Shown: positions 12,819 to 22,286, numbered from the stretch's first letter. The stretch is DNA of 64,000 nucleotides from Aquabacterium sp. CECT 9606 (GCF_918741295.1 NZ_CAKKNB010000004.1:731830-795829), one strand, 5' to 3'. Notes: generated from the sequence alone by a model not told the origin. Program-made: numbers and translations.

Positions 12819-12895
12819 CGGGGCGTAGCGCAGCCTGGTAGCGCATCTGCTTTGGGAGCAGAGGGTCGTGAGTTCGAATCCCACCGCCCCGACCA
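12819..12895 (+). tRNA. tRNA-Pro (anticodon TGG)
   Basis: The 77-nt gene folds into a cloverleaf. The acceptor stem is CGGGGCG/CGCCCCG, the anticodon stem TCTGC/GCAGA encloses loop TTTGGGA (anticodon TGG at 12853-12855), the T-arm contains GTTCGAATC, discriminator A is followed by an encoded CCA (12893-12895). Confidence 0.98.
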
Positions 12896-12905
12896 AAAGT
12901 TGAAC

Positions 12906-12940
12906 AAGCCAGCAGATCTTGATGATCTGCTGGCTTTTTT
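12906..12940 (+). terminator. Rho-independent terminator of tRNA-Pro
   Basis: A perfect 12-bp stem (12907-12918 with 12924-12935, arm AGCCAGCAGATC), a 5-nt loop TTGAT and a T-run to 12940 start 11 bp after the tRNA CCA. Confidence 0.92.
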
Positions 12941-13160
12941 CATGGCCGATCCAATTTGGTTGCGCTGAGCCTGAATGGTGGCCCGTGACATATTCACGCT
13001 TCACCATCTCACGATGCAAAACGTTGGTCAGCGGTTCGGTAAGTTTTGTAACTCGCTCAAATCGCTTCGGGATGATTGCCACACCTGATTCGAGCTTCTG
13101 GCCGCAATCCTTGCTTGCTGTCGGGCAAGTGCCCCTCCAAGCCGTAAAATCGCGCCTTGG

Positions 13161-13237
13161 CTGTCCGTAGCTCAACTGGATAGAGCAATTGCCTTCTAAG
13201 CAATAGGTCGGGGGTTCGAGTCCCTCCGGACAGGCCA
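13161..13237 (+). tRNA. tRNA-Arg (anticodon TCT)
   Basis: The 77-nt cloverleaf has acceptor stem CTGTCCG/CGGACAG, anticodon stem ATTGC/GCAAT around loop CTTCTAA (anticodon TCT at 13195-13197), T-loop GTTCGAGTC, discriminator G and encoded CCA (13235-13237). TAAAAT (13145-13150) is a plausible -10 element just upstream. The 220 bp between this gene and the tRNA-Pro terminator hold no gene that I can support. Confidence 0.97.
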
Positions 13238-13299
13238 GTATTTTTGTGGGTGAGGCGCGTTGGGTGGTGAAAACATGGTCATTCGCTGGAGGCGAACCC

Positions 13300-14034
13300 A
13301 TGCAGAATGGACGCAGTACCTCTTGCCCTCTCCAAATCTCATCCGGCGTTTCGCTGACCAGCATGTTTGCATCCATCAAGCGCATGATTGCCCCCGGCTC
13401 TTCCAAGGGTGACGAGGGGCAGGTGTTGTCCAACTGGGCCAAGGCCGAGGGCTATGCCTATAAAACGGTGCGTGACAAAGACGGCGGCGGTCACGTTGTT
13501 CAGGCCGAGGACGAAGATTGGCGCGTCGAGTGGGGCACCTCGCAACGTTCCTACATTCGCGGCAAAGAGCTGCGGTTTCGCAGCGAAACCAAGCTCTCGC
13601 CCGATGTGCAGATCCTGGTGACAAGCCGAGTCTTGGCGCACACGCTCGAGACCGAAGTGTTCAGCAGTTTCACCAATGCCATGCAAACCCAGGTGGACAA
13701 CTCGCTCCCTGATGAAATGCGTTGGCTGCCCATGCACCCGCGCGTGACCTTGACCGAGCCGCTGGTCTTGGCCAAGCGTTTCGTGGTGTTGTCGAACGCT
13801 GAAACCGTGGCCCGGCGTTGGCTGGACGACAGTTTGCTGGCGGCACTTGAAGACGCGGCCACCAGTTGGTGGACCGATGCCTTGATCATGGTGATCACTG
13901 TCAACCGTGGGCGCTTGACCATCCGCATGCCAGGCCAGCCCTTGGAAGAAGGCCAGCTCCATGCGGTAGGGCGCTTGTGCTCGCAGGCCACCCGCAGCTT
14001 GAGGGCCGCTGCCCTCAGTTCATCGTCGGGCTGA
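13300..14034 (+). CDS. Conserved hypothetical protein
   Basis: ATG 13300 has GGAGG at 13288-13292 with a 7-nt spacer, giving 244 residues. An internal ATG at 13363 (MFASIKRMIAPG) looks like the start of related proteins I remember from Burkholderiales but lacks a ribosome-binding site. The body is soluble with no signal or membrane segment. It has a beta-rich stretch (WRVEWGTSQRSYIRGKELRFR), repeated Trp, and a closing VNRGRLTIRMPGQ. No catalytic motif is recognised and no function is proposed. It follows tRNA-Arg and converges on a crotonase gene with 13 bp between stops. Confidence 0.75.
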   Translation: MQNGRSTSCPLQISSGVSLTSMFASIKRMIAPGSSKGDEGQVLSNWAKAEGYAYKTVRDKDGGGHVVQAEDEDWRVEWGTSQRSYIRGKELRFRSETKLSPDVQILVTSRVLAHTLETEVFSSFTNAMQTQVDNSLPDEMRWLPMHPRVTLTEPLVLAKRFVVLSNAETVARRWLDDSLLAALEDAATSWWTDALIMVITVNRGRLTIRMPGQPLEEGQLHAVGRLCSQATRSLRAAALSSSSG

Positions 14035-14047
14035 GCCTGCCGGTTGC

Positions 14048-14815
14048 TCAGCCTTTGCGGTTGAGAAACTTTTCAATCGCCTGCCCGGCTTCGGGCCTCA
14101 GCAGATTGACCACGAAATGTTGTTTTTCGGCGTCCAGTTGCTGGCGCAGCGTTTGAGCGGGCGCGTCGTTCACCAACTCCTTGATGCTGGTCAGCACCCC
14201 GGCCGGCGCCTGGGCCAATTGCTCCGCCCAGACCAGGGCTTCTTCCAGGACTGTGCCAGCGGGGCACACCTGGTGCACCACGCCCCAATGCGCCATCTGC
14301 TGGGCCGAGACTGGCGTGCTCTGCCACAACAGTTGAAGGGCAGGGCCACGCCCCAGCGCGCGGGCAAGGTGCCAACTGGCGCCCCCATCGGGCGACAGCC
14401 CCACCTGGCTGTACGCCGACATGAACCGCGCGTTCTCGGCCGCCACCACCAAATCGCAGGCCAACACCAGCGACAAGCCACCACCGGCCGCCACGCCTTC
14501 TACCGCGGCAATCACCGGCTTGGGAAAGCTGCGCAAGGCCTCGATCCATTGGTGGAAGGCCTCGATGTGTTCGGCGACCTTGGGCAAGTCGTGCAGCCGG
14601 TTGTGGGTTAAACGCTGCAAATCACCACCGCCACAAAAATGCTCTCCTGAACCGGTCAGAATCACTGCACGCACATCGTCATTGGATTCGGCCACATTGA
14701 GTATCTCGATACCAGCCGCATATACCTGGGGCGACAAGGCATTTCGCGTGGCGGGCCCCACCAGGGTCATGATTTGCGTGGTGCCGATGCGTTCGGTTTG
14801 CAGTTCAGTGGTCAT
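14048..14815 (-). CDS. Enoyl-CoA hydratase/isomerase (crotonase) family protein
   Basis: The 255-residue product is a full-length crotonase. HFCGGGDLQRL gives the first oxyanion-hole strand and AAVEGVAAGGGLSLVLACDLVVAAENARF the second (GAAAGGG-type loop), with SQVGLSPDGGASWHLARALG following. The usual hydratase Glu in the second loop is replaced by Asp/Gly-rich sequence (SPDGGA), a pattern seen in isomerase-like or phenylacetate-pathway members such as PaaG/PaaB-type enzymes. The exact reaction (hydration, isomerisation or other) cannot be read. It acts on acyl-CoA thioesters in the cytosol. It is divergent from fimV with a 109-bp gap and has no pathway neighbours. Confidence 0.88.
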   Translation of the reverse strand: MTTELQTERIGTTQIMTLVGPATRNALSPQVYAAGIEILNVAESNDDVRAVILTGSGEHFCGGGDLQRLTHNRLHDLPKVAEHIEAFHQWIEALRSFPKPVIAAVEGVAAGGGLSLVLACDLVVAAENARFMSAYSQVGLSPDGGASWHLARALGRGPALQLLWQSTPVSAQQMAHWGVVHQVCPAGTVLEEALVWAEQLAQAPAGVLTSIKELVNDAPAQTLRQQLDAEKQHFVVNLLRPEAGQAIEKFLNRKG

Positions 14816-14924
14816 TCAATTTCGGTCTTCGGTAACGAATAGCGGGGAAGTTAAGGTGCTTCCCACAGCATGGAAGCCTTGGCCTTCATGCTAGAGTGAA
14901 ATCTTGGGCCTCGCATGCACCGAT

Positions 14925-17045
14925 ATGAATAAATTCAACAGAATATCGGCCGCGGTTCTAGCCGGTATGGCGCTTTATGGAGCGTCTGGGGCATCCCACG
15001 GTTTGGGCTTCGGCCGGCCCACCAGTCGCGCTATTTTGGGCGAAACGCTGAACGTGACCGTTCCCATTCATGTGGAAACGGCCAATGACATCGCCAACGA
15101 GTGCGTCGCGGCTGATGTCTATTTTGGCGACGACAAATTGGCCGGAGCCGAGGTCACCGCAGTGCTGTTGCCGGGTGCGGGCACCGAGCGCGTGATCAAG
15201 GTCACCACACGCAAGTTCGTCAACGAACCAGTCGTCACTGTGTACCTGGCCGCAGGTTGCACGGCCAAGGTCAGCCGCAAGTTCGTGGCTTTTGCTGATC
15301 CGCCCAGCGCGTCCTTGCCATCCACCACCCTGAGCGAAACCGAAGCGCCGCCGGTGGCTTATGCCGCCAAAGCGGGCAAGGTCACCGTGGGTGGCCTGAC
15401 CGTGGAGACCGGTGGATCCACCATCGCGGCCGCACCTTCGGACGATGGTGCCGAGGCAGCACCCAAGCCCGCGCGTCGCGCCAAGAAATCAAACGGCGTG
15501 GCCGCCAAATCAAGCACAGGCGGTGGCGATGCATTGCAGGGCGCGCCGAGCATGGCCTTGTCGCCGCGCGCAGAGCGGCCAGGCAAGTCGGCTGCAGCGT
15601 CGGCCCAGTCGCCACAACGCTCCTCGGGTGAGCGGCTCATGCTGGACCCGGTGGATGCCGATGCCCTGGTTCAGCCCAACCTGGCGATGACCGGTGCCCT
15701 GCAGGGCAAATTCGAGGGCGATGACCCTTCCCCAGAAATTCGCGAACGGCGCGCCGCGGCCGCCGCCTTGTGGCTGGCGATGAACTCAACGCCCGAGAAA
15801 TTGGCCCGGGATCAGCAGCGCGTTCAGGAACTTGAAAATCGCCTGGCCAGCCTGAAGCAGGCCTCTGCGCAATCTGAACAGCAGCTTGCCCAATTGCAAG
15901 CCCGCCTCCAGCAGGCTGAGTCTGCACGGGGCAATTCCACCTTGGTTTACGTGTTGGGTGGTTTGGCTGCACTGTTGGCCGCTGCAGTGGCTTTTCTGTT
16001 CATCAAGGATCGGCGCAAGGGTGCTGGATCCGATTGGTGGAAATCGGAGGCTGGCCCGGCGTCCGAGCCGACCGATGATGGCGCCAATGCCTCGCCTCTG
16101 GAGCGCACCTTGGCGCAGTTCAAACCTGGGACAACGGGTGTGGACGACGGCAGCCGCGACACCACCCCTGCGGTGGCCGCGCCGGTCGTAACCGCGCCAA
16201 GCCCAGCGCTTGCTCCAGCGGCCGTGCGTGAACCTGCGCCCACATTCAACATTCCTGCAGCGGCCAGCGCGCCCTCGGCGCCAGCCACGCCAGCTGCGCG
16301 TGCACCGCGGCCTGCGCTGCACGACACCCCCCGCGAGGTGTCGGTCGAAGAGTTGATCGACCTAGAGCAGCAAGCCGAGTTCTTCATCGTGCTGGGCCAG
16401 GATGACGCCGCCCTGGACTTGCTGGAAAGCCACGTTCAAAGCACCACGGGTGCCAGCCCGTTGCCATTTCTGAAGCTGCTGGAAATCTATCAACGCCTGG
16501 GCAAACGGCAGGACTACGAGCGGATCCAAGCCGAGTTCAACCAGCGCTTCAATGGCTATGCGCCAGCCTGGGAGTCGGACCTGTTGCAAGGGCACAGCCT
16601 GTCGGAATACCCTGGCATCGTCGAGCGCCTGCAGTCTCTGTGGGCGGTGCCTGCCAAGGCAATGGATGTGCTCGAGCGCTCACTCACCCGACCCGATGCC
16701 GAGGTGGAGACCTTCGATCTGCCGGCCTACCGCGAATTGCTGTTCCTGTACGCCGTGGCCAGGGATCTGTCGGAGCGCGAGCCCGAGGGCCGTGACGCGG
16801 TTGACCTGAACCTGCCCTTTGTGGATCCGACCGTGGTGACGGTCTCGTCCGCGCCCGAAACGATTGAGCCCTTGATGGCCACGCGGCCGGTCAAGGCCCA
16901 GCCGCAGGCCCAGCCTGTGATCAGCCTGGATTTGTCATTGGACGATCTGGAGCCGCTGGACACGCCGGTGGCCACTCCGTCTGCCAGCAACGAGATCGAG
17001 TTCGAGCGCGTGGATTTGAATCCCAAGGCGCCCGACAAAACCTGA
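14925..17045 (+). CDS. fimV: FimV/HubP-like polar scaffold protein
   Basis: ATG 14925 (MNKFNRISAAVLAGM) opens a signal peptide, followed by a periplasmic N-terminal domain beginning LGFGRPTSRAILGETLNV, the FimV N-terminal signature. A coiled coil (about residues 285-340, RDQQRVQELENRLASLKQASAQ and on) precedes one transmembrane helix (about 342-362, STLVYVLGGLAALLAAA). The cytosolic part is Ala/Pro-rich and ends with a FimV C-terminal type helical segment (DLEQQAEFFIVLGQDDAALD, about 485). FimV/HubP proteins organise the cell pole for type IV pili, chemotaxis and chromosome anchoring. I did not see a LysM motif. Length is 706 residues, in the family range. It converges on cysB. Confidence 0.85.
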   Translation: MNKFNRISAAVLAGMALYGASGASHGLGFGRPTSRAILGETLNVTVPIHVETANDIANECVAADVYFGDDKLAGAEVTAVLLPGAGTERVIKVTTRKFVNEPVVTVYLAAGCTAKVSRKFVAFADPPSASLPSTTLSETEAPPVAYAAKAGKVTVGGLTVETGGSTIAAAPSDDGAEAAPKPARRAKKSNGVAAKSSTGGGDALQGAPSMALSPRAERPGKSAAASAQSPQRSSGERLMLDPVDADALVQPNLAMTGALQGKFEGDDPSPEIRERRAAAAALWLAMNSTPEKLARDQQRVQELENRLASLKQASAQSEQQLAQLQARLQQAESARGNSTLVYVLGGLAALLAAAVAFLFIKDRRKGAGSDWWKSEAGPASEPTDDGANASPLERTLAQFKPGTTGVDDGSRDTTPAVAAPVVTAPSPALAPAAVREPAPTFNIPAAASAPSAPATPAARAPRPALHDTPREVSVEELIDLEQQAEFFIVLGQDDAALDLLESHVQSTTGASPLPFLKLLEIYQRLGKRQDYERIQAEFNQRFNGYAPAWESDLLQGHSLSEYPGIVERLQSLWAVPAKAMDVLERSLTRPDAEVETFDLPAYRELLFLYAVARDLSEREPEGRDAVDLNLPFVDPTVVTVSSAPETIEPLMATRPVKAQPQAQPVISLDLSLDDLEPLDTPVATPSASNEIEFERVDLNPKAPDKT

Positions 17046-17066
17046 GCGAAGCTTGACCTGTCGGGC

Positions 17067-18035
17067 TCACAGCCCGTGGTCGCTGCCCATGGCGGCATGG
17101 GAGTTGGGCTGCATGGCTTGCAGGATCAACTGGCGGCTCAGGCGGTCTGAAATCAACTCGGCAAATGCCAGCACGAACTGGCGCAAATAGGCGCCTCGCT
17201 TGAAGGCCAGCCTGGCCATGTTGGGGCCAAACAGGTGGCCCACGGGGCGCCAGACCAGGTCACCTTGGGGTGTCATGCTGGGGTCGTCCTTCACGGCCAT
17301 TTCTGCCACCAGGCCAATGCCCAGACCCAGGCGCGTGTAGGTTTTGATCACGTCGGCGTCAATCGCTTCCAGCACCACATTGGGCGCCAGCCCACGTTGG
17401 GCAAACGCCAGGTCGATGCGCTTGCGGCCCGTGAAAGAGGGGTGGTACGAGATCAAAGGCTCGGCGGCCAGTTGCTCCAAGGTCAAACGCGGCACCTGGG
17501 CCAGGGGATGGGCAGCCGGCATGACGACCACGTGCTGCCACTCGTAGCAGGGCAGGGTCACCAGCTCCGGGAAGTCGCTGAGCGACTCGGTGGCCAGGCC
17601 GATGTCGGCGGTTTCGTCCAACACCATCTGGGCCACTTGCTCGGGCGTGCCCTGGTGCAGGCTGATGGCCACCTTGGGGTATTTCTTGCGCAAGGCGGCC
17701 ACGGGCTCGGGCAGCACGTAGCGGGCTTGCGTGTGCGTGGTGGCGATCGACAGGGTGCCGGTGTCTTGCAGGGCGTATTCGTCACCAATGCGTTTGAGGT
17801 TGCCCACTTCTCGCAGGATCAAATCGATGGACTTGAGGACATGTTGCCCGGGCTCGGTGATCCGCTTCAGGCGTTTGCCGTGGCGCACGAAGATGTCGAC
17901 GCCCAACTCTTCTTCCAGTTCCAGGATGGCCTTGGAGATGCCCGGCTGCGAGGTGTGCAGGGCCTTGGCGGTCTCGGTCAGGTTGAGGTTGCGGCGAGCC
18001 GCTTCGTGAACAAACCGGAACTGGTGCAGGTTCAT
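17067..18035 (-). CDS. cysB: LysR-type regulator, CysB family
   Basis: The 322-residue protein matches CysB over its length. The N-terminal helix-turn-helix is LNLTETAKALHTSQPGISKAI, and the effector domain begins TLSIATTHTQARYVLPEPV, the CysB signature around the O-acetylserine/sulfate pocket; SYHPSFTGRKRIDLAF is also typical. CysB activates sulfate assimilation genes in response to O-acetylserine. It is the last gene of a minus-strand run lptF-lptG-cbiX-cysB. The adjacent CbiX-type chelatase makes sense because sulfite reductase needs sirohaem. The C-terminal tail (MQPNSHAAMGSDHGL) is likely disordered. Confidence 0.9.
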   Translation of the reverse strand: MNLHQFRFVHEAARRNLNLTETAKALHTSQPGISKAILELEEELGVDIFVRHGKRLKRITEPGQHVLKSIDLILREVGNLKRIGDEYALQDTGTLSIATTHTQARYVLPEPVAALRKKYPKVAISLHQGTPEQVAQMVLDETADIGLATESLSDFPELVTLPCYEWQHVVVMPAAHPLAQVPRLTLEQLAAEPLISYHPSFTGRKRIDLAFAQRGLAPNVVLEAIDADVIKTYTRLGLGIGLVAEMAVKDDPSMTPQGDLVWRPVGHLFGPNMARLAFKRGAYLRQFVLAFAELISDRLSRQLILQAMQPNSHAAMGSDHGL

Positions 18036-18051
18036 GGGGCTGGCTCGCTGG

Positions 18052-18438
18052 TCAGTCGGGTTGGGCCAGGGACCAGGCGCTGTCGGCCAGGGCCTGGATC
18101 AGCAGGTCGGTTTCACCCACGGCGCGGCTGAGGGTCCACTGCACCTGGGGGTGCTTCTCGGCAAGCTCGGTCATGAGCAAGGGCAGGTCTTTGCGCACAT
18201 GGCCACCCGCGCCCAAAAACAAGGGCACCACGGTAACCTGCTGGCAACCCGCATGGGCCAGCGAGGCGCCTGCCTCGTGCAGATTGGGGACCATGAACTC
18301 GAGGAATGCCAGGCGGACCTCGGCGTGCGCAGAGCCAGCCACACGCTCACGCAAGCGATCGGCCGCGGCCTCGAAGGGGCGCGCCCAATTGGGGTCGCGG
18401 GCGCCGTGGGCGAACAAGAGGATGCCGCGTGAAGTCAT
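18052..18438 (-). CDS. CbiX/SirB-type sirohydrochlorin chelatase
   Basis: The 128-residue short chelatase contains GILLFAHGARDPNWARPF, with the metal-binding His in FAHGARD (residue 11), and QQVTVVPLFLGAGGHVRKDLP, with the second His (about residue 80). These are the paired His of the CbiX-small family, which inserts Co2+ or Fe2+ (or Ni2+ in archaeal CfbA) into sirohydrochlorin. In this context, next to cysB, ferrochelation to sirohaem for sulfite reduction is the most likely role. It starts 18 bp after the lptG stop and ends 16 bp before the cysB start. Confidence 0.88.
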   Translation of the reverse strand: MTSRGILLFAHGARDPNWARPFEAAADRLRERVAGSAHAEVRLAFLEFMVPNLHEAGASLAHAGCQQVTVVPLFLGAGGHVRKDLPLLMTELAEKHPQVQWTLSRAVGETDLLIQALADSAWSLAQPD

Positions 18439-18456
18439 GGTGTGCTGTTCGGGTTC

Positions 18457-19617
18457 TCAGCGGTTGCGCACCAGCCACACGAAAGCGCTCATCGACAGGC
18501 CCAGGTAGCCCAGGCTGGGCAATGCCGCTGCGATCCAGGGCGTCCATTGGTGCAGGAGGCCCAGGTGGCTGGAAATGTGGTTGACGAGCACAAAGCTGAT
18601 GCCCAGCATGACCCCGCCAAAGATCTTCAGGCTCATTCCCCCACTGCGTGCATGGAGGTAAGCGAAGGGCAGGGCCAGCGCCAGCATCACCATGCAGACC
18701 AGCGGGGCGCAAGCGCGTTTCCAGAACTGGATTTCATAGCGTTGTGCCGCCTGGGCATTGCTGGCCAAGTGCTGGGTGTAGCGCCACAATGACAAGGTGG
18801 ACATGGTGTCGGGCGGCAGCACGGAGGCGGCCACGACCATGGGCGTCAAACTGCTTTGCCAGTCCATGGCGGGCAGTCGGCGCTCCTCGATGCCGGCGAT
18901 GTCCAGATCGGCGGCTTCACCAGGCATCGTGAATTGGCCGGGCCAGCGGGTGTCGGTCACGCCTTGAAGGTGCCATATGGAGCCGGCCTTGCCCTTGCCC
19001 ATGGGCTCTACCCGGGCCTGCTCGGCCGAGATGCGCCGTACCAATCGGCCCAGGTGGTCAAACTCGAACACGCGCACATGGCGGAACTGGTCTTGCCCCT
19101 CGGCCGCGCCCACGTTGACGGTGACGGTGTGAAGTTGCCCGTCGGCTTGCGGTGCGCGTTCGCGCAGCCAAGCGCCGCTTTGCCCCAGCTGGATGCCTTG
19201 GCCATCGCGGAATTGGGCGTGGTGCAGCGAGGCCTGGCGCTCGGCCAAAGGCATGAGCCAGTCGCCCACGCCCACCATCAGCAAAGTACTCGCCAAGCCG
19301 ATGCCCGCCAGCAACCACAAGGCGCGCGCGGGGCCCAGCCCGCCTGTGCGCAGAATGGTGAACTCGGACGTTTGCGCCAACCGGGCGAGCGCCAGGGTGG
19401 TGCCAATCAGCAGGGCGATGGGGAACACATCGTAGAAATGGCCAGGCAGCTCAAGCACACAGTCCCAGATGGCGTCCAACAAGGTGTACCCGTGACGACC
19501 GACGTCGCGCAAGGCATCCACGAAGTCGGTGAAAAAGCTGAGCGCCAGAAAAGCCGCGGCCACGAAGATCACGGCCGCGATGATCTGGCTGTACAACAAG
19601 CGACGGACGGTTTTCAT
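18457..19617 (-). CDS. lptG: LPS export ABC transporter permease LptG
   Basis: ATG 19617 (MKTVRRLLYSQIIAAVIFVA) gives 386 residues. Three N-terminal transmembrane helices come first (about 12-35, 58-80, 96-118), then a periplasmic beta-jellyroll-like domain (about 130-290), and three C-terminal helices ending LGLSMSAFVWLVRNR. This is the YjgP/YjgQ permease architecture. LptG pairs with LptF and the LptB ATPase to extract lipopolysaccharide from the inner membrane. Its start overlaps the lptF stop by 4 bp (ATGA), so the two are translationally coupled. Confidence 0.95.
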   Translation of the reverse strand: MKTVRRLLYSQIIAAVIFVAAAFLALSFFTDFVDALRDVGRHGYTLLDAIWDCVLELPGHFYDVFPIALLIGTTLALARLAQTSEFTILRTGGLGPARALWLLAGIGLASTLLMVGVGDWLMPLAERQASLHHAQFRDGQGIQLGQSGAWLRERAPQADGQLHTVTVNVGAAEGQDQFRHVRVFEFDHLGRLVRRISAEQARVEPMGKGKAGSIWHLQGVTDTRWPGQFTMPGEAADLDIAGIEERRLPAMDWQSSLTPMVVAASVLPPDTMSTLSLWRYTQHLASNAQAAQRYEIQFWKRACAPLVCMVMLALALPFAYLHARSGGMSLKIFGGVMLGISFVLVNHISSHLGLLHQWTPWIAAALPSLGYLGLSMSAFVWLVRNR

Positions 19618-20696
19618 GCACGCCCCTTGAGCAGGGTCACCAGGCCACCATCGCGCCACCACACACGGGCCAGTGCCAGCAGGGTCAACAAGCCATGCAC
19701 GCCCAGCAGTCCGGTCCAGATGCTCAATTGCTGGTTGGTCACCCAGGTTTGCGTCAGCGACAGCAGGTTGAAATAAACCACGAACACCAGCAATGCGAAC
19801 ACCAAACTCCAGTTGCTGGAGCGCCGGGCGTTGCCCGAGGCCAGGCCCAGCCCCACCAGCATCATGTTCAGCGCTGCCCAGATCATGCCCACCCGCCAGG
19901 TCAGCTCGCCGCGCATGTCGGGCGCCGATGAGGCCAGCAGATCGATCGTGGAGGCGCTGCGCACGGCGGGGCGGCCGTCTTCGGTTTGCTCAGCCTCACC
20001 GACCATGATGCGTGCCGAGTTGAAGCGAGACAGGACTTTCTCGCCCGTTTTCAAATCGGTTTGGGTTCTTTCGCCGCGCACCAGGTTCAGGTAACGCTGA
20101 CCTTTGATGGTTTCCAGCTGGCCTTCTTGTGCCGTGATCACGGCCTCCTGGCCGTTTTGCGTGAGGACCATGAAGACGTTTTTGCCAACGTTCTCACCAT
20201 CGCTGTGGCTGTCAATGAAAAACACCCGGCTGCCATCTGAAGAGCTTTGGAATTGCCCGGGCTGCACGCGGGCAATGTCGGACCGCTTTTCATAGCGCTC
20301 TTTCAGCAACTGGGTTTGGGATTGTGCCCATGGCCGGGCCACCAGCACCAGCACAGCCACGCTCAACAGCACAGGCCAGCCCATTTGTCCCAAAGGCCGT
20401 AAAAAACTGAATTGGCGGGCGCCGCTGACTTGCCAGACCACCATCTCACTTTCGCGCCAGAAGCGGCTGAGCACGGCAACGACGGACACGAACAGTGCCA
20501 AGCTGACCAACATGGGGGCCTGGCCGATGAGGGTGTAGCCCAGCATCAGGCTCACGTCGCTGGCCGCGAACGCGCCTTTGGTGGCTTGGCTGAGCATGCG
20601 GATCAGCACCATGGTCAGCACCACGGTCAGCAGGACGACCAGCGTCCCGACAAAGCTTCGCCAGAGTTCTCGGCGCACAGAGGAATCGAATAACAT
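19614..20696 (-). CDS. lptF: LPS export ABC transporter permease LptF
   Basis: The 360-residue product starts MLFDSSVRRELWRSFVGTLV, the LptF N-terminus, and shows three N-terminal and three C-terminal membrane helices around a periplasmic domain (LKERYEKRSDIARVQPGQFQ and on). It is the partner of LptG in the LptB2FG exporter. The GTG/ATG choice is clear: ATG 20696 at the end of a 27-bp divergent gap shared with pepA, so both promoters must be compact or lie inside the neighbouring coding sequence. Confidence 0.95.
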   Translation of the reverse strand: MLFDSSVRRELWRSFVGTLVVLLTVVLTMVLIRMLSQATKGAFAASDVSLMLGYTLIGQAPMLVSLALFVSVVAVLSRFWRESEMVVWQVSGARQFSFLRPLGQMGWPVLLSVAVLVLVARPWAQSQTQLLKERYEKRSDIARVQPGQFQSSSDGSRVFFIDSHSDGENVGKNVFMVLTQNGQEAVITAQEGQLETIKGQRYLNLVRGERTQTDLKTGEKVLSRFNSARIMVGEAEQTEDGRPAVRSASTIDLLASSAPDMRGELTWRVGMIWAALNMMLVGLGLASGNARRSSNWSLVFALLVFVVYFNLLSLTQTWVTNQQLSIWTGLLGVHGLLTLLALARVWWRDGGLVTLLKGRA

Positions 20697-20723
20697 TGCT
20701 CAGCTCAAATCAATCCGTCCATT

Positions 20724-22268
20724 ATGGACGCGCACCGCATGGACTATCGCTACACCGTGGCCCAAGGGCCCGCCTTGTCCCAAATCAACGCCGACGCCTT
20801 GCTGGTGATCTTGACCGGCGACCACGCTAACACGGGCGATCCCGTGCTGGATGGCCTGGCCGAGCAAGCTCTCAAAGCGAATGATTGGGCGCTGAAAGGC
20901 GGCAAGGTGCTGTACGTGCATCGGCCTGCGGGCGTCAAGGCGCCCCGATTGGTGCTGGTGGCCGCGGCTGACGCCTCTGGCAAGGCCTTCAAGGCGGCGG
21001 TGGGCAAGGGCGTGGCCGAGATCAAGGACCGTGGCGTGGCCCACCTGGCCATCGCGGTCGGCGCAGGCTGGCCCCTGGAAGCCGGACACGCGCAAAGCCT
21101 GGTGCTGGCGGTGGCCGATGCCACTTACGTGTACCGTCACACCAAGCCCAGCGCGCCCAAGACTTCTGGTTTGAACAAGGTGACCTTGCTGGGTTCGGGC
21201 GCGCAAACTGTGAACTTGAAAGCGGGCTTGGCCCAAGGCCAGGCCGTGGCCGAAGGCGTGACCCTGGCGCGCGAGTGTGGCAACCGCCCCGGCAACTACT
21301 GCACGCCCACTTATTTGGCCAATGAAGCCAAGCGCCTGGGCAAGGAGTTCAAGCACCTGAAGGTGCAGGTGCTCGACCGCCCCGCCTTGCAAAAGCTGGG
21401 GATGGGCTCTTTCCTGTCGGTGGCCAATGGCTCCGACGAGCCGCCCAAGTTCATCATCCTGCAGTACGAAGGCGCGGCCAAGTCGCAGGCACCCGTGGTG
21501 CTGGTGGGCAAGGGCATCACCTTTGACTCGGGTGGTATTTCAATCAAGCCCGGCGCAGGCATGGACGAGATGAAGTTCGACATGGGCGGTGCCGCCAGCG
21601 TGCTGGGCACCTTCCGTGCCGTGGCCGAACTCAAGCCCAAGGTCAACCTGGTGGGTCTGATCCCCACTTGCGAGAACATGCCAAGCGGCACGGCAACCCG
21701 CCCAGGTGACGTGGTCACCAGCATGTCGGGCCAGACCATCGAGGTGCTCAACACCGATGCCGAAGGCCGCCTGATCCTGTGCGATGCCTTGACCTACGCC
21801 GAGCGGTTCAAGCCCGCGGTGGTGGTCGACATTGCCACCTTGACGGGCGCCTGCGTTGTGGCTTTGGGCCACGTCCACAGTGGCCTTTTCAGCGCCGACG
21901 AGGCCCTGGCGCAGGCGCTGTTGTCGGCGGGCCAACAAGCCCAAGACACCGCCTGGCGCCTGCCGCTGGACGACGAGTATGGCGATTCGCTCAAGAGCAA
22001 CTTTGCTGACATGGGCAATGTGGGCGGGCGCGAAGGCGGGGCCATCACCGCGGCCGTGTTCCTGAGCAAATTCACCAAGGCTTACCGCTGGGCCCACCTG
22101 GACATCGCCGGTTCAGCGTGGAAATCGGGCGGCGCCAAGGGCGGCACGGGCCGGCCCGTTGGTTTGCTGACCCAGTTCGTGTTGTCGCAAGCGGGCGAGG
22201 GCGCCCTCAAGCCGCAAGCTTCGGTGGCTGCCAAGAAAACCACCAAGGCCGCGGGCAAAGCCGCCTGA
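20724..22268 (+). CDS. pepA: Leucyl aminopeptidase (M17 family)
   Basis: The 514-residue product has the M17 catalytic region: VVLVGKGITFDSGGISIKP (about 257-275, first metal ligands Lys and Asp), MKFDMGGAASVLGTF, NTDAEGRLILCDALTYAE (about 343-360, the family signature with Asp/Glu metal ligands and the catalytic Arg), and the late GGREGGAITAAVFLSKF. It cleaves N-terminal Leu and other residues with two divalent metals in the cytosol. A second in-frame ATG at 20739 is equally plausible as a start. holC follows within 20 bp, a conserved pairing. Confidence 0.95.
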   Translation: MDAHRMDYRYTVAQGPALSQINADALLVILTGDHANTGDPVLDGLAEQALKANDWALKGGKVLYVHRPAGVKAPRLVLVAAADASGKAFKAAVGKGVAEIKDRGVAHLAIAVGAGWPLEAGHAQSLVLAVADATYVYRHTKPSAPKTSGLNKVTLLGSGAQTVNLKAGLAQGQAVAEGVTLARECGNRPGNYCTPTYLANEAKRLGKEFKHLKVQVLDRPALQKLGMGSFLSVANGSDEPPKFIILQYEGAAKSQAPVVLVGKGITFDSGGISIKPGAGMDEMKFDMGGAASVLGTFRAVAELKPKVNLVGLIPTCENMPSGTATRPGDVVTSMSGQTIEVLNTDAEGRLILCDALTYAERFKPAVVVDIATLTGACVVALGHVHSGLFSADEALAQALLSAGQQAQDTAWRLPLDDEYGDSLKSNFADMGNVGGREGGAITAAVFLSKFTKAYRWAHLDIAGSAWKSGGAKGGTGRPVGLLTQFVLSQAGEGALKPQASVAAKKTTKAAGKAA

Positions 22269-22286
22269 GTTGATTTGATCTGATTG

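Noticed and set aside
12801-13442. Long minus-strand open frame (213 codons) across both tRNA genes
   Set aside because: Its C-terminal part is antisense tRNA-Pro (the frequent VGFELTTLCSQSRCATRLRYAP artefact) and it also runs through tRNA-Arg; no ribosome-binding site or family was seen.
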